A DNA stretch of 64,000 nt from Aselliscus stoliczkanus (taxonomy: Eukaryota > Chordata > Mammalia > Chiroptera > Hipposideridae): assembly GCA_033961575.1 (NCBI GenBank), contig CM066732.1, positions 96,215,187-96,279,186 of the forward strand. The letters are read 5' to 3'. Both the position numbers and the translations under genes were made by a program. Of the stretch, positions 46,807 through 59,564 are shown in pieces. The stretch's first letter is position 1; each line of letters opens with the position of its first letter. Under the pieces are notes generated by a model, which was not told the origin of the DNA, ran no database searches, and saw only the letters and a program-made list of their open reading frames with translations.

Positions 46807-48611
46807 AATAAATAAAAGATCATTGATTGCTGTAGAGGCAAGAGGGACGAGACCATTTAGGAAGTTGGAATGATATGCTAAAATATGGTTTGGTTTAGGG
46901 GGCAAGGCAATGATGGGGGCAGTGAAAAGGGGTTAGTCTTAGGGTATATTATGAAGGTAGAACTAGTAAAAATTTGCCAGTAGATTAGTGGTGGGAGGTA
47001 AGAGAAAGAGAGGAATTAAAGGTGATTCCAAGTTTTTTTTTTTAGTTAGAGCAACTGCTGCCAGGTACAGAGATGGAAAACTGGAAGGAGCTAGTTGGAG
47101 GTTTAAAATGAAGACTTTAGTTGAATATGTTGAGTTTGAGATGCTCACTAGATATCCAGGAATAGCCATTGAATAGGGAGTTGACTGTTCAAGTCTGGAG
47201 CCCAGAGTCAAAGTCAGGGGTATGAATATACATTTGGAATATCATCAACACATAGATGGTGTTTAGAAACATGGGCCTAGTGAGATCAGCCAGGGAGTAG
47301 AGAAGAGGGTCAATGCCTGAGCCTGAGACTCGGTTGAAAGCATGGACAGAGGAATAGTTTAACACTTAGATTTCTTTTGTATCTGCATCAGCACAGTATT
47401 TACAATGTCAATAGGGTGTAATATTAAATAATGCCTTTGAGATGATTGTCACGTAACCTAGGCTTTTCATGTTGTGTGAACAGATTCTTCAGGTGTTTGT
47501 TACTGTACTACTTGAAGATTTCCACTTCTCTTCATTACCTAGGGCACAAACTCCAGATTTCATAGCTTAGCATGCTAGACCCATCATTGTCTGACTCCAC
47601 CCTACTGTTCTCTCCTATCCTCTCTCCCCTTTATCATTCCTGTCATGCCCATTTTGCTCTGTCCAACAGCCCTCTGTTTGCCTGTAATATTCTTTCTCTT
47701 CCTGCTCTGCCTCAACCCCCTACTCAGTCTTCAATGTCCAGCTAAAAATTTGCCATGTAATTTCTCCAGATTTCCATACACAGAAGTTGACTCCTTCCTG
47801 CAAAGTACTTCCTCAGTTTTGTTGTTTATACTTTAATTTATAGCAGTACAAAATCAGCTGGTACTTTAACTGGCTTTTTTATTCATTTGTTTCCCAGTGC
47901 TTTAGTGGTAGAGATGCTCAGTCATAATGCTTTGAAAAAGTTTAGAAGTTTTGTTTTGGCAAAAGAATAAATAATTAAAACTAGATCTTACAATATACAA
48001 TCATATGGACCATTAGCTGAGATTTTTATAATAGTGAGTTTTTGGTTTTAATGATAGAATTAAATCATTGTGGCAGAATTTAGCCAGTACAAAATTTAAT
48101 GAAATGATGTCTGTTAGGAGTCTTAGTTCAGAGACATTTTAGAAATGTTTTAATCTCTAGGACTGAATAATGCTTATTCTCTGGAGGCAAGCTATTATAA
48201 TATTTTTCCTTCACTTGCCCACTTTCCCACCTACCTTCTCAGTAGTCAGGAATTCTATTTTAACATTACATGTGTACTTTGAGCTCTTTGCTGGAGAAGA
48301 AACCTAATGTAATAAATCCAGTAGAATCAGCAGTACTCGCCCCAGGAATGTCCTTTAAACTATTGCATAGAGGGAGGTTTAATCATGTGAATTATAGGTG
48401 TGAGAGTTTTAGTCTGTGCACTCAAAATAGGGTTAATTATTTTGTCATTCAATTGTAAGTACCTACAATTGAGCACCTACCATATACGGGCACTGTATGA
48501 GGTGCAGTGGGGGACACAAAAGAAATAAAAGACACGGTTCCCTATGCACGAATCCCTGACAGTTTAGTTGAGGAACTGAAACATAACATTAAAAGGGGTT
48601 TAATCTTTCTT

Positions 48612-49068
48612 TTTTTTTTTTTAATAAAGATTTTATTGAGGAATTGGGGGAGGGGAACAGTGTTGGGGAATCGGGGGAGGAGAACAGATAAGTTGCCGTC
48701 CTTTTGTTCTTCAGTCTAGTTGTGGAGGACGTTGCTTCATTGGCCCATGTTTGTATTGTCATTGCGCTCTTCCTGGATGAGGCAGATCAGTCGCCAGCCT
48801 CTGGATGGCCGCTCAGAGTGGTTCTTAGCAGCTCACGCCAGCTGCTGGCTGCTCACTGTAGCCTATGGCAGCCCACTGCAGCAAAGGCTGCAGCCTATGC
48901 CTTTGCTGGCAACTCACAGCAGCCCAGCTCCAGGTGGAGCTGTTTTTCACCACCTTAGCTGTAGAGGGCAGTATCACTGGTCCTCATATGTGGGATCTGA
49001 ACTGGGGTCCTGCTGCTCAGAACTGGCATCCCAAGCCAGCTCTTAACCATCGCGCCACTTGGCTGGCA
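48612..49068 (-). mobile_element. Long SINE (type B)
   Basis: AAAGATTTTATTGAGGAATT tail, two GGGGAACAG blocks, palindrome-bearing head; flanked by AAAAGGGGTTTAATCTT copies at 48,592 and 49,070. Confidence 0.93.
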
Positions 49069-49494
49069 CAAAAGGGGTTTAATCTTAACAAGCAATGTTT
49101 TAGTAAGTGCAGGGTACTGCGGTATAAATCAAGGACTTTGCATTTTTTAAGCCTATAGTTATATTCTCAGAGTTATATACAGTCTTATCTTGCATCAATA
49201 AGTTTTCAATATTTTGACTTGACCTGTAAGCTCTGCATTTTCTCCTATCCTTTAACATTTCTCGTTTCAATAAGGTATCATTGATTTGGCTCTTTGTTGG
49301 ATGTGATGAAAGCCCTGTATAGGAAGAGAGTGCCCTGCCAGGACAGTGCATTCACATGTTTGATTCATTCACATCTACTGATACATAAGGTACATACATA
49401 AGGTAGAGCATCGTTTATCCATTATAAGTGTGACAGAGGTGTACTTTCAGAGTTTGTTTTCTTAAAAAATCTTTCATTGTGAAATAAACATTTA

Positions 49495-49650
49495 AAAAAA
49501 TTAGTTTCAGGTGTACAACACAGTGCAATAGTTATACCCCTCAAAGTGACAACCCTTCTCCCCCAATTCGCCACCCCACTCCCCCCCGAATATCATACAT
49601 ATCAATTACAAATCCCTTGACTCCACTCCACACTATACTCCACATCCCGT

Positions 49651-49701
<51 letters not shown>

Positions 49702-49720
49702 CAATTACAGTTGGCCAGAA
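49495..49720 (-). repeat. L1 3'UTR fragment with (AT)n
   Basis: TTTCAGGTGTACAACACAGT and CTCCACATCCCGTGACTATA match the L1 3'UTR seen at 28,440-28,600. An AT run (about 49,655-49,698) sits where that copy has a short ATATATAT. Confidence 0.8.
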
Positions 49721-49846
49721 TTTTGCTACATGTAGGTTTTCCTAGACATATTTTCTCCTACCTAAGCTCAGGAGGAGAGGAATATAGATCCTAGAGAATA
49801 AATTTTGTGTGTGTGTATGAATATGAGTTTAAAAGTACAATTGACT

Positions 49847-49963
49847 GGGCCCACCGAGTAGCATGGTGGTTAAACGCTGGCTTAGGAAGCCAGTGGCCCT
49901 GGTTCGGGTCCCACACATAAGGGCCAGTGACACTACCCTAAAAAAAAAACAACACAAAAAAAC
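49847..49963 (+). mobile_element. Short SINE (type A) at a transposon end
   Basis: Target duplication AAAAGTACAATTGACT at 49,831 and again directly after the A-rich tail; the right copy contains the first bases of the DNA transposon at 49,981. Confidence 0.93.
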
Positions 49964-49980
49964 AAAACAAACAAAAAGTA

Positions 49981-50230
49981 CAATTGACTCTTGAACAACG
50001 TGGGAATTAGGGGCACTGAGCCCCGCTCAGTCAGAGATCCACATACAACTTTTGACTCCCCTAAAACTGAACTACTAATAGCCTACTGTTGACCAGAAGC
50101 CTTACCAATATCATAAACAGTCAATTAACACATATTCTGGATATGTATTATATACTGTATTCTTATAATAAAGTACCTAGAGAAAAGCGGACCCATGCAG
50201 TTCAAATCTGTGTTGTGCAAGGGTCAATTG
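49981..50230. mobile_element. TA-flanked DNA MITE (about 250 bp)
   Basis: Inverted ends CAATTGACTCTTGAACAAC and GTTGTGCAAGGGTCAATTG, TA on both sides, inner CTAATAGCCTACTGTTGACC. It is a familiar mammalian TcMar-type MITE; I do not commit to a family name. Confidence 0.8.
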
Positions 50231-50240
50231 TACTTATTTT

Positions 50241-50402
50241 TGCTACTTTTTTTTTTTTTTTTCTTTTTAGCTGAGCCATACTGCCACCTGTTTGCACCTT
50301 AGTGGCAGCTCAGCTGGGCTGGGCATTGAACTGCAGTTGCTCAGAGCTCAGCTTGCGCTCTTGAGCAAGCTCTTAATCAACTGAGCTACTCGGCCGGCCC
50401 AG
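50241..50402 (-). mobile_element. tRNA-derived SINE (type C)
   Basis: Reversed; TTGTACTTATTTTT duplicated at 50,228 and 50,403. It inserted at the right end of the MITE. Confidence 0.9.
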
Positions 50403-50756
50403 TTGTACTTATTTTTAAATTTGAATTATAATGGCAGTTTTCTTCTCATTTGAGATGTGAAAAACATAAACACAAAGAAGGAAATAAAATTTTTTCTAAT
50501 ATGCTAACTGCCATTGTTAACCTTATTGATATGCTTCTAGACTTTTTTTTAGTGGCAAATTTTGTTTTTTAGTAAATAAAATGATTAGCTCAGATACTTT
50601 TAGAAACAAAGGGGTAATTATCTTTACATAAGGTAGATCTGATTACTCTCAGTAAAATTCTTTAGTGGCGTCTCATAGTTGGCTTATCTCATTTGCCATG
50701 TGTCTCCCTCGTACACATCTTTGTTTTATCCATACTGCGTGTACTACTTCCAGGCC

Positions 50757-51085
50757 TCTAAACCAGGCGTTTGCAAACTGTTTCCGTAAAGGGTCAGGTA
50801 GTAAATATTTTAAGTTACTTGTGGGTCTTATTGTTTCTGTCACAGCTACTCAGCTCTGCTGTGGTAGCACGAAAATAGCCATAGACAATACTTAAATGAA
50901 TGATCATGGCTGTGTTTTAGAGAAACTTTGGGAACACTGAAATTTGAATTTCATTTCATTTTTGCATGTCATAAAATTTTAATTTTTTTAACCATTAAAA
51001 AATATAAAAATTATTCTTAGCTTGTGGGCTGTATAAGAACAGATGGCTGTGGGGCTGTAGTTTGCTGACTTTGCTATAGACTGCT
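50757..51085. mobile_element. hAT-Charlie-type MITE
   Basis: AACCAGGCGTTTGCAAACTG, CCGTAAAGGGTCAGGTAGTA, GTAGCACGAAAATAGCCATA and GGCTGTAGTTTGCTGAC: matching ends of a non-autonomous hAT family, also present at 55,985. Confidence 0.78.
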
Positions 51086-51210
51086 ATACAGTTGCTATGC
51101 TTCTGTCTGTATTCAATATCCCTTCCGCCATTTATTTCCCTAGTATGACTGTCTTGTTCAAAACTCAACTTAGATGTCATAGTCTCAGGGAAGTCAGAGT
51201 TTGTTTGAGA

Positions 51211-51321
51211 TCTTTTTTTTTTTTTTTTGAGGGCAGTGCCACTGGCCCTCATATGTGGGACCCGAACTGGGGCCGCTGGCTTCCCAAGCCGGCACTTAAC
51301 CATCGCACCACTCGGCGGGTC
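51211..51321 (-). mobile_element. Short SINE (type A)
   Basis: Complete reversed copy; poly-T, palindrome (GCCACT variant), head ending CTCGGCGGGTCC. Confidence 0.9.
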
Positions 51322-51379
51322 CATAGGTCTTTTTCTAGTCATGGAAGTACTGTTTAAATCTTTATCATTGTGCTTAAAT

Positions 51380-51965
51380 GACTATTTTTAAAAATTGTAG
51401 TAAAATATGTACAATATAAATGTACTGTTGTAGTAATTTGTAAGTGTAAATTCTTTGGCACTAAGTATATTGTTATTGTTGTGCAACCATTACCACCATT
51501 CATCTCCAGAGTTTTCATCTTTTCAAGCTGAAACTCTGCCCATAAAATACTAATTTACTATTTTCCCCTCTCCCTTATCACTGGCAACCTCCATTCTACT
51601 TTCTGTTTCTATGACTTTGATTACTCTAGGTACCTCACATAAGTGTGATATCAAATATATGTCTTTTTGGAATTGGCTTATTTCACTTAGCTTGATGTCT
51701 TCAAGGTTCATCCTTGTAGCATATGTTAGAATTTCCTTTTTTTTTTCAAGTCTGAATAATTTATCATTGTATGTATATACCACTTTTTCTGTTTATCCAT
51801 TCATCCATCAGTGGATACTTGGGTTGCTTCCATCTTTGACTGTTATGAATAATGCTATGAACATGTGTATACAAACATCTCTTTGAGTCTTTGCTTTCAA
51901 TTATTTTGAGTATATATCTATAAGTAGAATTGCTGGATCGTATGGTAATTCTGCTTATTTTTTTT
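51380..51965 (-). repeat. Old L1 3' fragment
   Basis: ATTGTAGTAAAATATGTAC, ATTGTTGTGCAACCATTACC and TTGGGTTGCTTCCATC; parallel to 35,550-36,120. Confidence 0.75.
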
Positions 51966-52004
51966 TAAGAGCTGCAGTTGCCATACCATTATGACTGTTT
52001 TTAA

Positions 52005-52265
52005 AAATAAACTTTTTTGGGAATCATTTTTGATTTATAAAAAAGTTGAGAAAATCATACAGAGTTTTCATATACCCCTTGCCCAGTTTCCTCTATTATT
52101 AACATCTTACATTACCATGGTACATTTATCAAAATTAAGAAACAAACATTAGTACGTTACTATTGAGTAAACTCCAGACTTTATTTGGATTTCATTAGTT
52201 CTTCCACTGATGTCCTTATACTGTTCCAGCATCCAACTGAGGGATACTACACTGCATTTAGTCTA
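52005..52265 (-). repeat. Old L1-like fragment, same type as at 44,519
   Basis: CATACAGAGTTTTCATATAC, ATTAACATCTTACATTACC and TTCCACTGATGTCC. Confidence 0.6.
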
Positions 52266-52539
52266 GATGATTTTTGTTGTTTCCTTAGTACTTAACACAA
52301 AGCATGCATAATGAGAGCACAGTAAGTGTTTCTTGAATGAATTCATCATCTCCTTTTAATTTTTCTCTCTTTTTTTGGGGGAGGATTTATTCATTAACTT
52401 TCCTTTCAATTTACTTAACTGATTTATTCTCCCTTATAGCCTTTATTCCCTCTTCCCTCCACTATCAGTTTCTAAAGTAAATTTTATTTTTTTCTCCCAC
52501 TAACTCTTTTAGAGGAAAAGTAATTATGGTGTATATGTG

Positions 52540-52900
52540 GCAAAGATCACTAACTACTCAAATTTGCTCTCTCCTTCTTTGGGCACTTAGCTAGTCAGAA
52601 TCCACCAGTCTCCTTTGCAGTTTGAGCAGAACACCTGACTTAATTTTTGTTTAGTGAATGTGAGTGGAATTGGCCCTGACCCACTTTGTGTGCTTCTCTT
52701 TTGTGTACATCTCCTGGCTGTCTGGGATACAACATCTGGGACAATCTCGGAAGCTTTGTATTCAAGATGGCAGAACCTCTGTCAGCCTGAGTCTTGGAAT
52801 GACTGGAGAACTGGCTTAATTAATGACCTGAATTTTCACTCACCAAGCTGATATTTTGGGATTTGTTTGTGTAACGTAGCCTACTCTTTCTAATAAGTAT
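52540..52900. repeat. Possible old LTR or DNA-element remnant
   Basis: GCAGAACACCTGACTTAA, TTCAAGATGGCAGAACCTC and GGGATTTGTTTGTGTAACG suggest a decayed repeat; family unassigned. Confidence 0.3.
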
Positions 52901-53264
52901 GCTACATGTTCAGTTCTGAACAGAATTTATGTGAATCTTGAGTATTTAATTAGAATTATGTAATTATATTGGGAAGACTCGGGGATAGGCAGTGTGCACA
53001 CATATGTGAAGATGAAGGAGAGCTAAATTCTCATCTTCTATAGTGAGAAATTAATAGTGCTGAAAATTGGAGAAAAGGAAACAAAATAAAAAACATATAG
53101 TGATGAGGAGGTATGTACCAAAAGATTCAGCCACAAAAATAGAAATTTTTGCTTCCTGTGAATTGGGAAATTGTTGGGGTAGAGGGCCTTTATTTATTTA
53201 TTTTTTTAAAAATCAATAATGTTTAATGACCACTCAGAAGTGAGACTGGCTTCTTTTCTTTCTT

Positions 53265-53733
53265 AATTTTTTAAAAAATATTATTGGGGAATTAGGGGAG
53301 GGGAACAGCCAAGTTGCTGTCCTTCAGTCTTAGTTGTGGACGGCGCAGCTCCAAGTCCAGCTGCACCGCTGAGCTCAAGGTGTTGTGTTCAATTAGTTGC
53401 GGGTGGGCCTAGCCACCATCCCATGCAGGCGTCAAACCGGCAGCCTTGTTGTTAAGAGCCTGAGCTACCCGGGTGGCAGCTCAGCTTAAGGTGCCGAGCT
53501 TAGTCTTTAGTTGCTGGCGGGCATAGCCCACCATCTTGAACAGGCAGCCTTGTTGTTAGAAGCATGTGTTCTCACCAGCTCAGCCATCCTGCTGCCCGTT
53601 GGCAGCTCAGCGGCAGCTCAGCTTGGGTGCAGCTCACTGGCCCATGTGGAAATCGAACTGGCGACTCTGTTTTGTTGCTCAGAGCTTGCACTCTTGAGCA
53701 AGCTCTTAACCAACTGAGCCACTTAGCTGGTCC
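53265..53733 (-). mobile_element. Composite multi-tRNA SINE (type D)
   Basis: Reversed. From the 5' head at the right: a type-C head (CTTAACCAACTGAGCCAC), a Ves-like tRNA unit (GTTGTTAGAAGCATGTG), a second such unit (TTGTTGTTAAGAGCCTGAG), and the shared tail ATTATTGGGGAATTAGGGG. Confidence 0.82.
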
Positions 53734-55084
53734 CAGCGTTTGCTTTTTGTAATAAACTTTTGAAACTCTTTAATTCTGTTCATGGATAACTTTGATAAAA
53801 ACAAAAACTAAAGAAATTTGTTCAAGAACAACAACAAAAACCCAGATAAATTCTCATTCTCCTTTCCAAAACCACAAAAGTTAATCAGTCGCTCTTTGCT
53901 GAATACTTCTGATGACAAGGAATCTACCACTTTGTGAGGAAACTTGTTTCATTGTTGGATGTTTTAGAGATCGGATGGTTATTCGTTGTACTGACATGAA
54001 ATCTTCCATTCAGAAACTTCCATTCCAGGGCCCTCTATATGGAAGAGTTTATTCCTGCTTCCATGACCACCTTCAAATGACCTGTTGATACCTTCATGAT
54101 CCACTCCCACATCTTAAGTTTTCTAATGTGATAATGAAAATCATCTTCGATTTTGAGATTGATCATCACCAAATTATTCCAAATCCTGGTGGATTGTTCA
54201 GTGGCTCATGACTGTTCTTTGGATGATGATTGGCTGGTTCAGCTGCAGTTGGCAGTGCTGCACTAACCTCTACTACCTGGTAGCCTTAATCTGCTACTGG
54301 TGTTCCTGTGTGATCTTGTCTCTAGAGCTGACCTAAGGGGTGTTTTGGGAATGGTCAGTGTTGATCGCATAACTGCCTTATTGGCCTGTTAGCTTCTCCT
54401 GATACCACTAAGGTTCCCACTACGTTCCCTAAAGGTTAGCCTCATGCTTTTAGTTTCTTACAACATAGACTTTCAAGGAATTTGAGAAAAGTTCCTCGGG
54501 GCTTGGTAGCACACTATTATATAGTTAGTGCAAGCTTGCCAGAGGATTCCTTCCTTGGATGCCTGAATAGAGCCCAGGTACCTTTACTCTCTCTCACCTC
54601 AACAAGAATTCTCTATCTGAGGTTTTGCCTGTAGTGATTGGATATGGCTTGTTTCCTTCTTATTTAAGCATGTAAGTCCTAATGTACTGGGCTCCTACTA
54701 TCAGTTTCAAAGTCCTCCTGCAAACCCGACAGCTCACTGCCTACCCTGCCCAAGCTCCTCTAAGGAGGGAAATTACTCCCACCCTGGTCCTTTGTTGCAC
54801 TTATAGCAAAGGCTGGACATAACGTGTCGAAGAATAGAGGAATATTAACTAAACTGTGGCATTAAAAGTGAAAAATATAAATTAAAGGCTATGTGGCGAC
54901 TTGCAAAATATGTTCTCAATATTAAATGAACCTGCTTTGGATTATGAAAAAATAAAAATACACATAAAAATATATACACATGCATATGGAAATTCAGAGG
55001 AATAAAATGTTATGGTCAGTGGCAAGAAGGTAGGTTATCTTCAATTATATTATTTACTTGTTGGTTTATTTGTTTATTGTTTGT

Positions 55085-55200
55085 GTTTCTTACTAGAATG
55101 TAAGCTCCAACAGATCAGGAATTTTATCTGTCCTAGAACAGTGCCTGGCCTATAGTACTTTTTCAATTAATATTTGTTGATTGTTTAATGAATTGAATGT
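55085..55200. repeat. L2 LINE 3' fossil
   Basis: TAGAATGTAAGCTCCAAC, AACAGTGCCTGGCC and ATTAATATTTGTTGATTG are the L2 3' end. Confidence 0.8.
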
Positions 55201-55879
55201 GGAAATTTCTTGTTGATGGCTTTCATGTTTAAAGCTATAATAATAATGCGTATTAAAATTAAATTAAAACAAAAATTAAAGATTCCCAATGATTTCAACC
55301 TTTCTTTAATCAGAGTTTCTGTTTACTGTCTCATCAACCTTACTGGTCTCCTTTAATCCTCTTAAAAGAGGGTGCCCAAAACAAGATACAGTCCTGATTT
55401 AGGTAAGCCAGCCCAGCATATGAAGGAAGTATTTCCTCTCAGGATCTGGATGCCACACCTCTATTTTAGAGTGTTTTGCAGATGTGTCCCACTGTTGGCT
55501 GATATTGGGCTTACTTTGTTGGTATTTAAAACTGTAGTTTTGTTAACACATTATAACAATTTTCATCTCTTTACCCAGTAAGTGTTTACCTGCTGATATA
55601 ACAGAACTGGCCAGCATGCCTTTCATCTATTTTTGTTTTTCCCTGTTCCCCTTCATTGGAAGTGCTAATAAGCAGCAGAACATTTAAAAAGATGGCCATC
55701 CAGAGAATACAAGAAGCAAAACCTCCCGAAAGTTTATACATTTTATAATTAGTCTCCAAATAATTTAATGAATATACATTTTCTGGGTGCTTTTTTCAGA
55801 ATTCCTGAAGTGGCAGGAGGTAAGTACTTGGATAAAAATCAGAAACTGATCTCTGTCTTCAAATAGTATTGAAAACCCG

Positions 55880-55908
55880 TGTACCCCCCCCCCACCCCCA
55901 CCCCCAGG
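55880..55908. repeat. Poly-C low-complexity run
   Basis: A run of C broken by single A residues. Confidence 0.9.
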
Positions 55909-55984
55909 AAAAGGTGTCATTGTAGCCTTACTTATCTTCCAACACTGTATCCAAACTATTATCAATCATCAATACTCCATTTTT

Positions 55985-56335
55985 CATTACTCTCATTGGC
56001 TCTTATATTAGAGACCAAGAGTTGGTAAATATTTTTCTGTAAAGAACCAGATAGATTTTTTTTTAGGCTTTGTGTGCCAGAGGGTCTCTGCCTCAACAAT
56101 TCAATTGTGTTATATCACAAAAGCAGCCACAGACAATACACAAACAAGTGGGTATGGCTGTGTTTCATTAAAACTATTTATAGGGCCGGCTGAGTGGCAC
56201 GGTGGTTAAGAGCTGGCTTGGGACGCCAGCGGCTCTGGTTCGGATCCCACATGTGAGGGCCAGTGATACTGCCTTCAAAAAACAACACAAAAAAACTATT
56301 TATAAAAACAGATATCAGGCCTTGATAACCCCTAT
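55985..56335. mobile_element. hAT-Charlie-type MITE split by a SINE
   Basis: AGTTGGTAAATATTTTTCTG, AGCAGCCACAGACAATACAC and GGGTATGGCTGTGTTTCATT, then the SINE, then AACAGATATCAGGCC. Same family as 50,757. Confidence 0.75.
56183..56291 (+). mobile_element. Short SINE (type A) nested in hAT MITE
   Basis: Duplication AAAACTATTTATA at 56,170 and 56,292. Confidence 0.93.
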
Positions 56336-56736
56336 CATATATCTACCACCTTTACCATCCATGAAGATAAACTAATAGATCTCTAAGCTGGAAATCATTT
56401 TCCTTCAGAATGTTTGAAGGTTTTGCTTCAGCTTCCAGTGTTCTTTTTGAGAAGTCCCTTGCTATTTTGACTTCTTCTTTGTTTAAACCAGCCCCCACCT
56501 CCCTTCTCCTGGTTCCCACTACTTTCTTTATGCCTCTTACAAGTTACTTAAATTTCTATTACTTCATCAGTACAGTGGGGATAGTAATGTCTACCTTAGC
56601 CTTGTTGTGAGGATTGATGATATAAGAATGTAAACTGTTAAAAACAGTGCTTGGCATATAGTAAGCACTTAGTATATAGTTGTTGCTATTATCATCAATA
56701 TCATCATTTACAGATTAAAATGCCTTTTGTCAGTGG

Positions 56737-56740
<4 letters not shown>

Positions 56741-56768
<28 letters not shown>

Positions 56769-56856
56769 AGTGTCACTGGCTTTCGTATGTGGGATCCGAA
56801 CCGGAGCCGCTGGCGTCTCAAGTCAGCTCTTAACCACCACGCCACTCGGCCGGCCC
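56741..56856 (-). mobile_element. Short SINE (type A)
   Basis: Duplication TCAGTGGTTTT at 56,730 and 56,858. The downstream arm of the palindrome is altered to GGCTTTC. Confidence 0.9.
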
Positions 56857-57360
56857 TTCAGTGGTTTTCACAGTCCATAACTATCTCTGTGGGGTTCTTA
56901 TGGTACGGAATCTTGATTTCATAGTCTGGGATAGCTTGAAGTGATACTAGAGGGCTTTAGGGTTAAGGAATGGGACTGAGATAACCATGTAGTCCTGAGT
57001 CTAATACAGAGGCTGTAGTCACATAAGGATTTTGTGGCAAGTTGTAGACACTGAGTTTGGAAGGAGAGGTCAGAGTACATGTGTACCTTTCTCCCCCCAG
57101 ATGACCCCTTAACACAATTATGCATGTTAGTGACAATCATAGTGTTTTCTAAGCTGTTAATTATATTTATAATTTCTGAATGAAAGCTTGTCAGCACTGC
57201 AGGTTACTTTTCAGTTCTTTTAAAGGGTTATTTTAAATAGTATTCTTGCAGCCAGAATTTTATATTGTCACTACGAATTTAAGATAATCAGATCAATAGA
57301 GGTAACCAATATTTGTGCCGTTTCGTAGATTCGAAAAGAGCCAGTTTTTTCTAGATTGAA

Positions 57361-57830
57361 ATTTTTTTTTTTTTTTGAGGGCAGTGTCACTGGCCCTCAT
57401 GTGGGACCCAAACCGGGGCCGCTCGCTTCCCAAACCAGTGCCCAACCACCGTGCCACTCGGCCGGTCCACAGCTCGCACTCTTGAGCAAGCTCTTAACCA
57501 ACTGAGCCACTCAGCCGGCCCTTCCTTCAATCTTAGTTGTGGAGGGCTCAGCTAGCTCAGCTCCAGGTCCAGTTGCCATCCAGCTGCCCATTGGCAGCTA
57601 GCAGCCGCTCAGCTCAAGGTGCCATGTTCAATTTTAGTTGCGTGTAGGCGTAGCCCACCATCCCATGTGGGAGTCGAACCCACAACCTTGTTGTTAGGCG
57701 CATGTGCTCTCACCAGCTGCGCTAGGCAGCAGCTCAGCTCGGTGCAGCTCATTGGCCCTTGTGAGAATTGAACCGGTCACCCTTTGCTTAGAGCTTGTGC
57801 TCTTAACAAACTGAGCTACTCGGCCGGCCC
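57361..57830 (-). mobile_element. Stack of three SINE modules (A on C-head on D)
   Basis: Left to right on +: reversed type A (57,363-57,468), a bare type-C head of about 50 bases (57,471-57,521, ending AACTGAGCCACTCAGCCGGC), then a reversed type-D body and head (57,522-57,830). Confidence 0.85.
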
Positions 57831-58489
57831 CTTCATAGTATGTTTTTATTTCAAAGTATTTCAGTCTTAAATATATGAATCTGAGATAGTAGTTGATTTT
57901 CTTTGGGGAGCCTTTACATTCAGTATGAGGTAGGCAAACATTATGAAGTTTGACTTTGTTTTTCTGCATGACTTGAACGCACAGTATGAGCCCATACAAG
58001 TGGGCTGGAAGGTTGCCTACCTAGTTCAATTGAAGATTAAATAGCCATGTATGTACCTGAAGCTGAAAGTCTATTTCTGTAATACATTTCATTAGGTCAT
58101 GGAGAGAATCTGCTCCTACGAGGTAGTCACAAATAAATATCATAACCGGGAGGAAGCACATACCCTAGATGTCTAATTTTAGTGAATGTTGGTTTTGTGT
58201 TTTTTTTTTGTTTTTTTAGTAAAGGTGATTTGTCAAATGTCTAAGTAAATATAATTTAACTTTTGTACTTTTACGAGATTTTCACATTCACTTTATTTTT
58301 TGGAAAGTATTTATCAGACAGGTTGAATCAGAAAATATGAGCATAGTATTACTTAATTCCACATATTTCTCAATGCAATCCTTATTGTTCAATTTTCTTA
58401 TAGTACTTGATTATCATCTCCTTTTTGATTGAGGGAGAACTATATTTGAATTATTTTTTTGTTTATTTTTATTTATTTATTTTATTATT

Positions 58490-58918
58490 TTTTAAAATAT
58501 TTTATTGGGGAATCGGAGAAGGGGAACAGACAAGTTGTTACAAGTTGTTGTCCTTTTGTTCTTCAGTCTAGTTGTGGAGGACATTACTTCACTGGCCCAT
58601 GTTGGTATCATCATTGCGCACTTCCTGGGTGAGGCAGATCGGTCACCGGCCTCTGGACTGCCACTCACAGTGGTTCTTTGCAGCTCACGCTGGCTGGCTG
58701 CCAGCTGCTCACATTGGCTCTGGCCACTCACTCTAGCCTATGGCAGCCCACTGCAACAGGGGCTGCAGCTATGCTATCCCCCAGGGACTCAAAAGTGGAG
58801 CTGTTGCTCACAAACTTAGCTGTAGAGGGCAGCGTCACTGGCCCTCATATGTGGGATCCGAACCGGGGCCGCTGGTGTCTCAAGACAGCTCTTAACCAAT
58901 GCGCCACTCGGCCGGCCT
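58490..58918 (-). mobile_element. Long SINE (type B), first of a tandem pair
   Basis: TTTTATTGGGGAATCGGAG tail to CTCGGCCGGCC head, with a short duplication (TTACAAGTTG) near 58,533. Confidence 0.92.
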
Positions 58919-58929
58919 TATTTTATTTT

Positions 58930-59352
58930 ATTTTTTTAAGATTTTTTTATTGGGGGATTGGGGGAGGAGAACAGACAAGTTGCTGTCCTTTTGTTCTTCA
59001 GTCTAGTTGTGGAGGATGTTGCTTCACTGGCCCATATTGGTATTGTCATTGCACTTTTCCCGGATGAGGCAGATCGGTCGCCGGCCTCTGGATGGTTGCT
59101 TACCGCGGCTATTGGCAGCTCACGCTGGCTGCCAGCCGCTCACGCTGGCTGCCGTCCACTCACTGTAGCCTATGGCAGCCCACTGCAGCAGGGACTGCAG
59201 CCTGCACCGTCGCTGGGGCTCTCACAGCCCAGCTCCAGGTTGAGCTGTTAGCTGTAGAGGGCAGTGTCACTGACCCTCACACGTGGGATCCGAACTGGGG
59301 CCGCTGGCATCCCAAAACCAGCTCTTAACCAATGTGCAACTCGGCTGGCCCC
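58930..59352 (-). mobile_element. Long SINE (type B), second of a tandem pair
   Basis: Same orientation, about a dozen bases from the first copy. CCTTATTTT-type sequence on both sides suggests its own target duplication. Confidence 0.92.
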
Positions 59353-59564
59353 AGCCTTATTTTTTAAACATATAAATAATATCTTATTTTTATGGTAAAA
59401 AACTTAAATGATACAGGAGTTTATAGATTAGAAAAAAAAATCCTTTTATGGTATCTTCTCTGCATCCTGCTTTCTCTCCTTCCTTTCAGTCTTTCTCCTC
59501 TCCCATCAATACTGCTATTAGAAACTTGCATCTTTTTAAAACTTTTTCATCTGCATTTACATAT

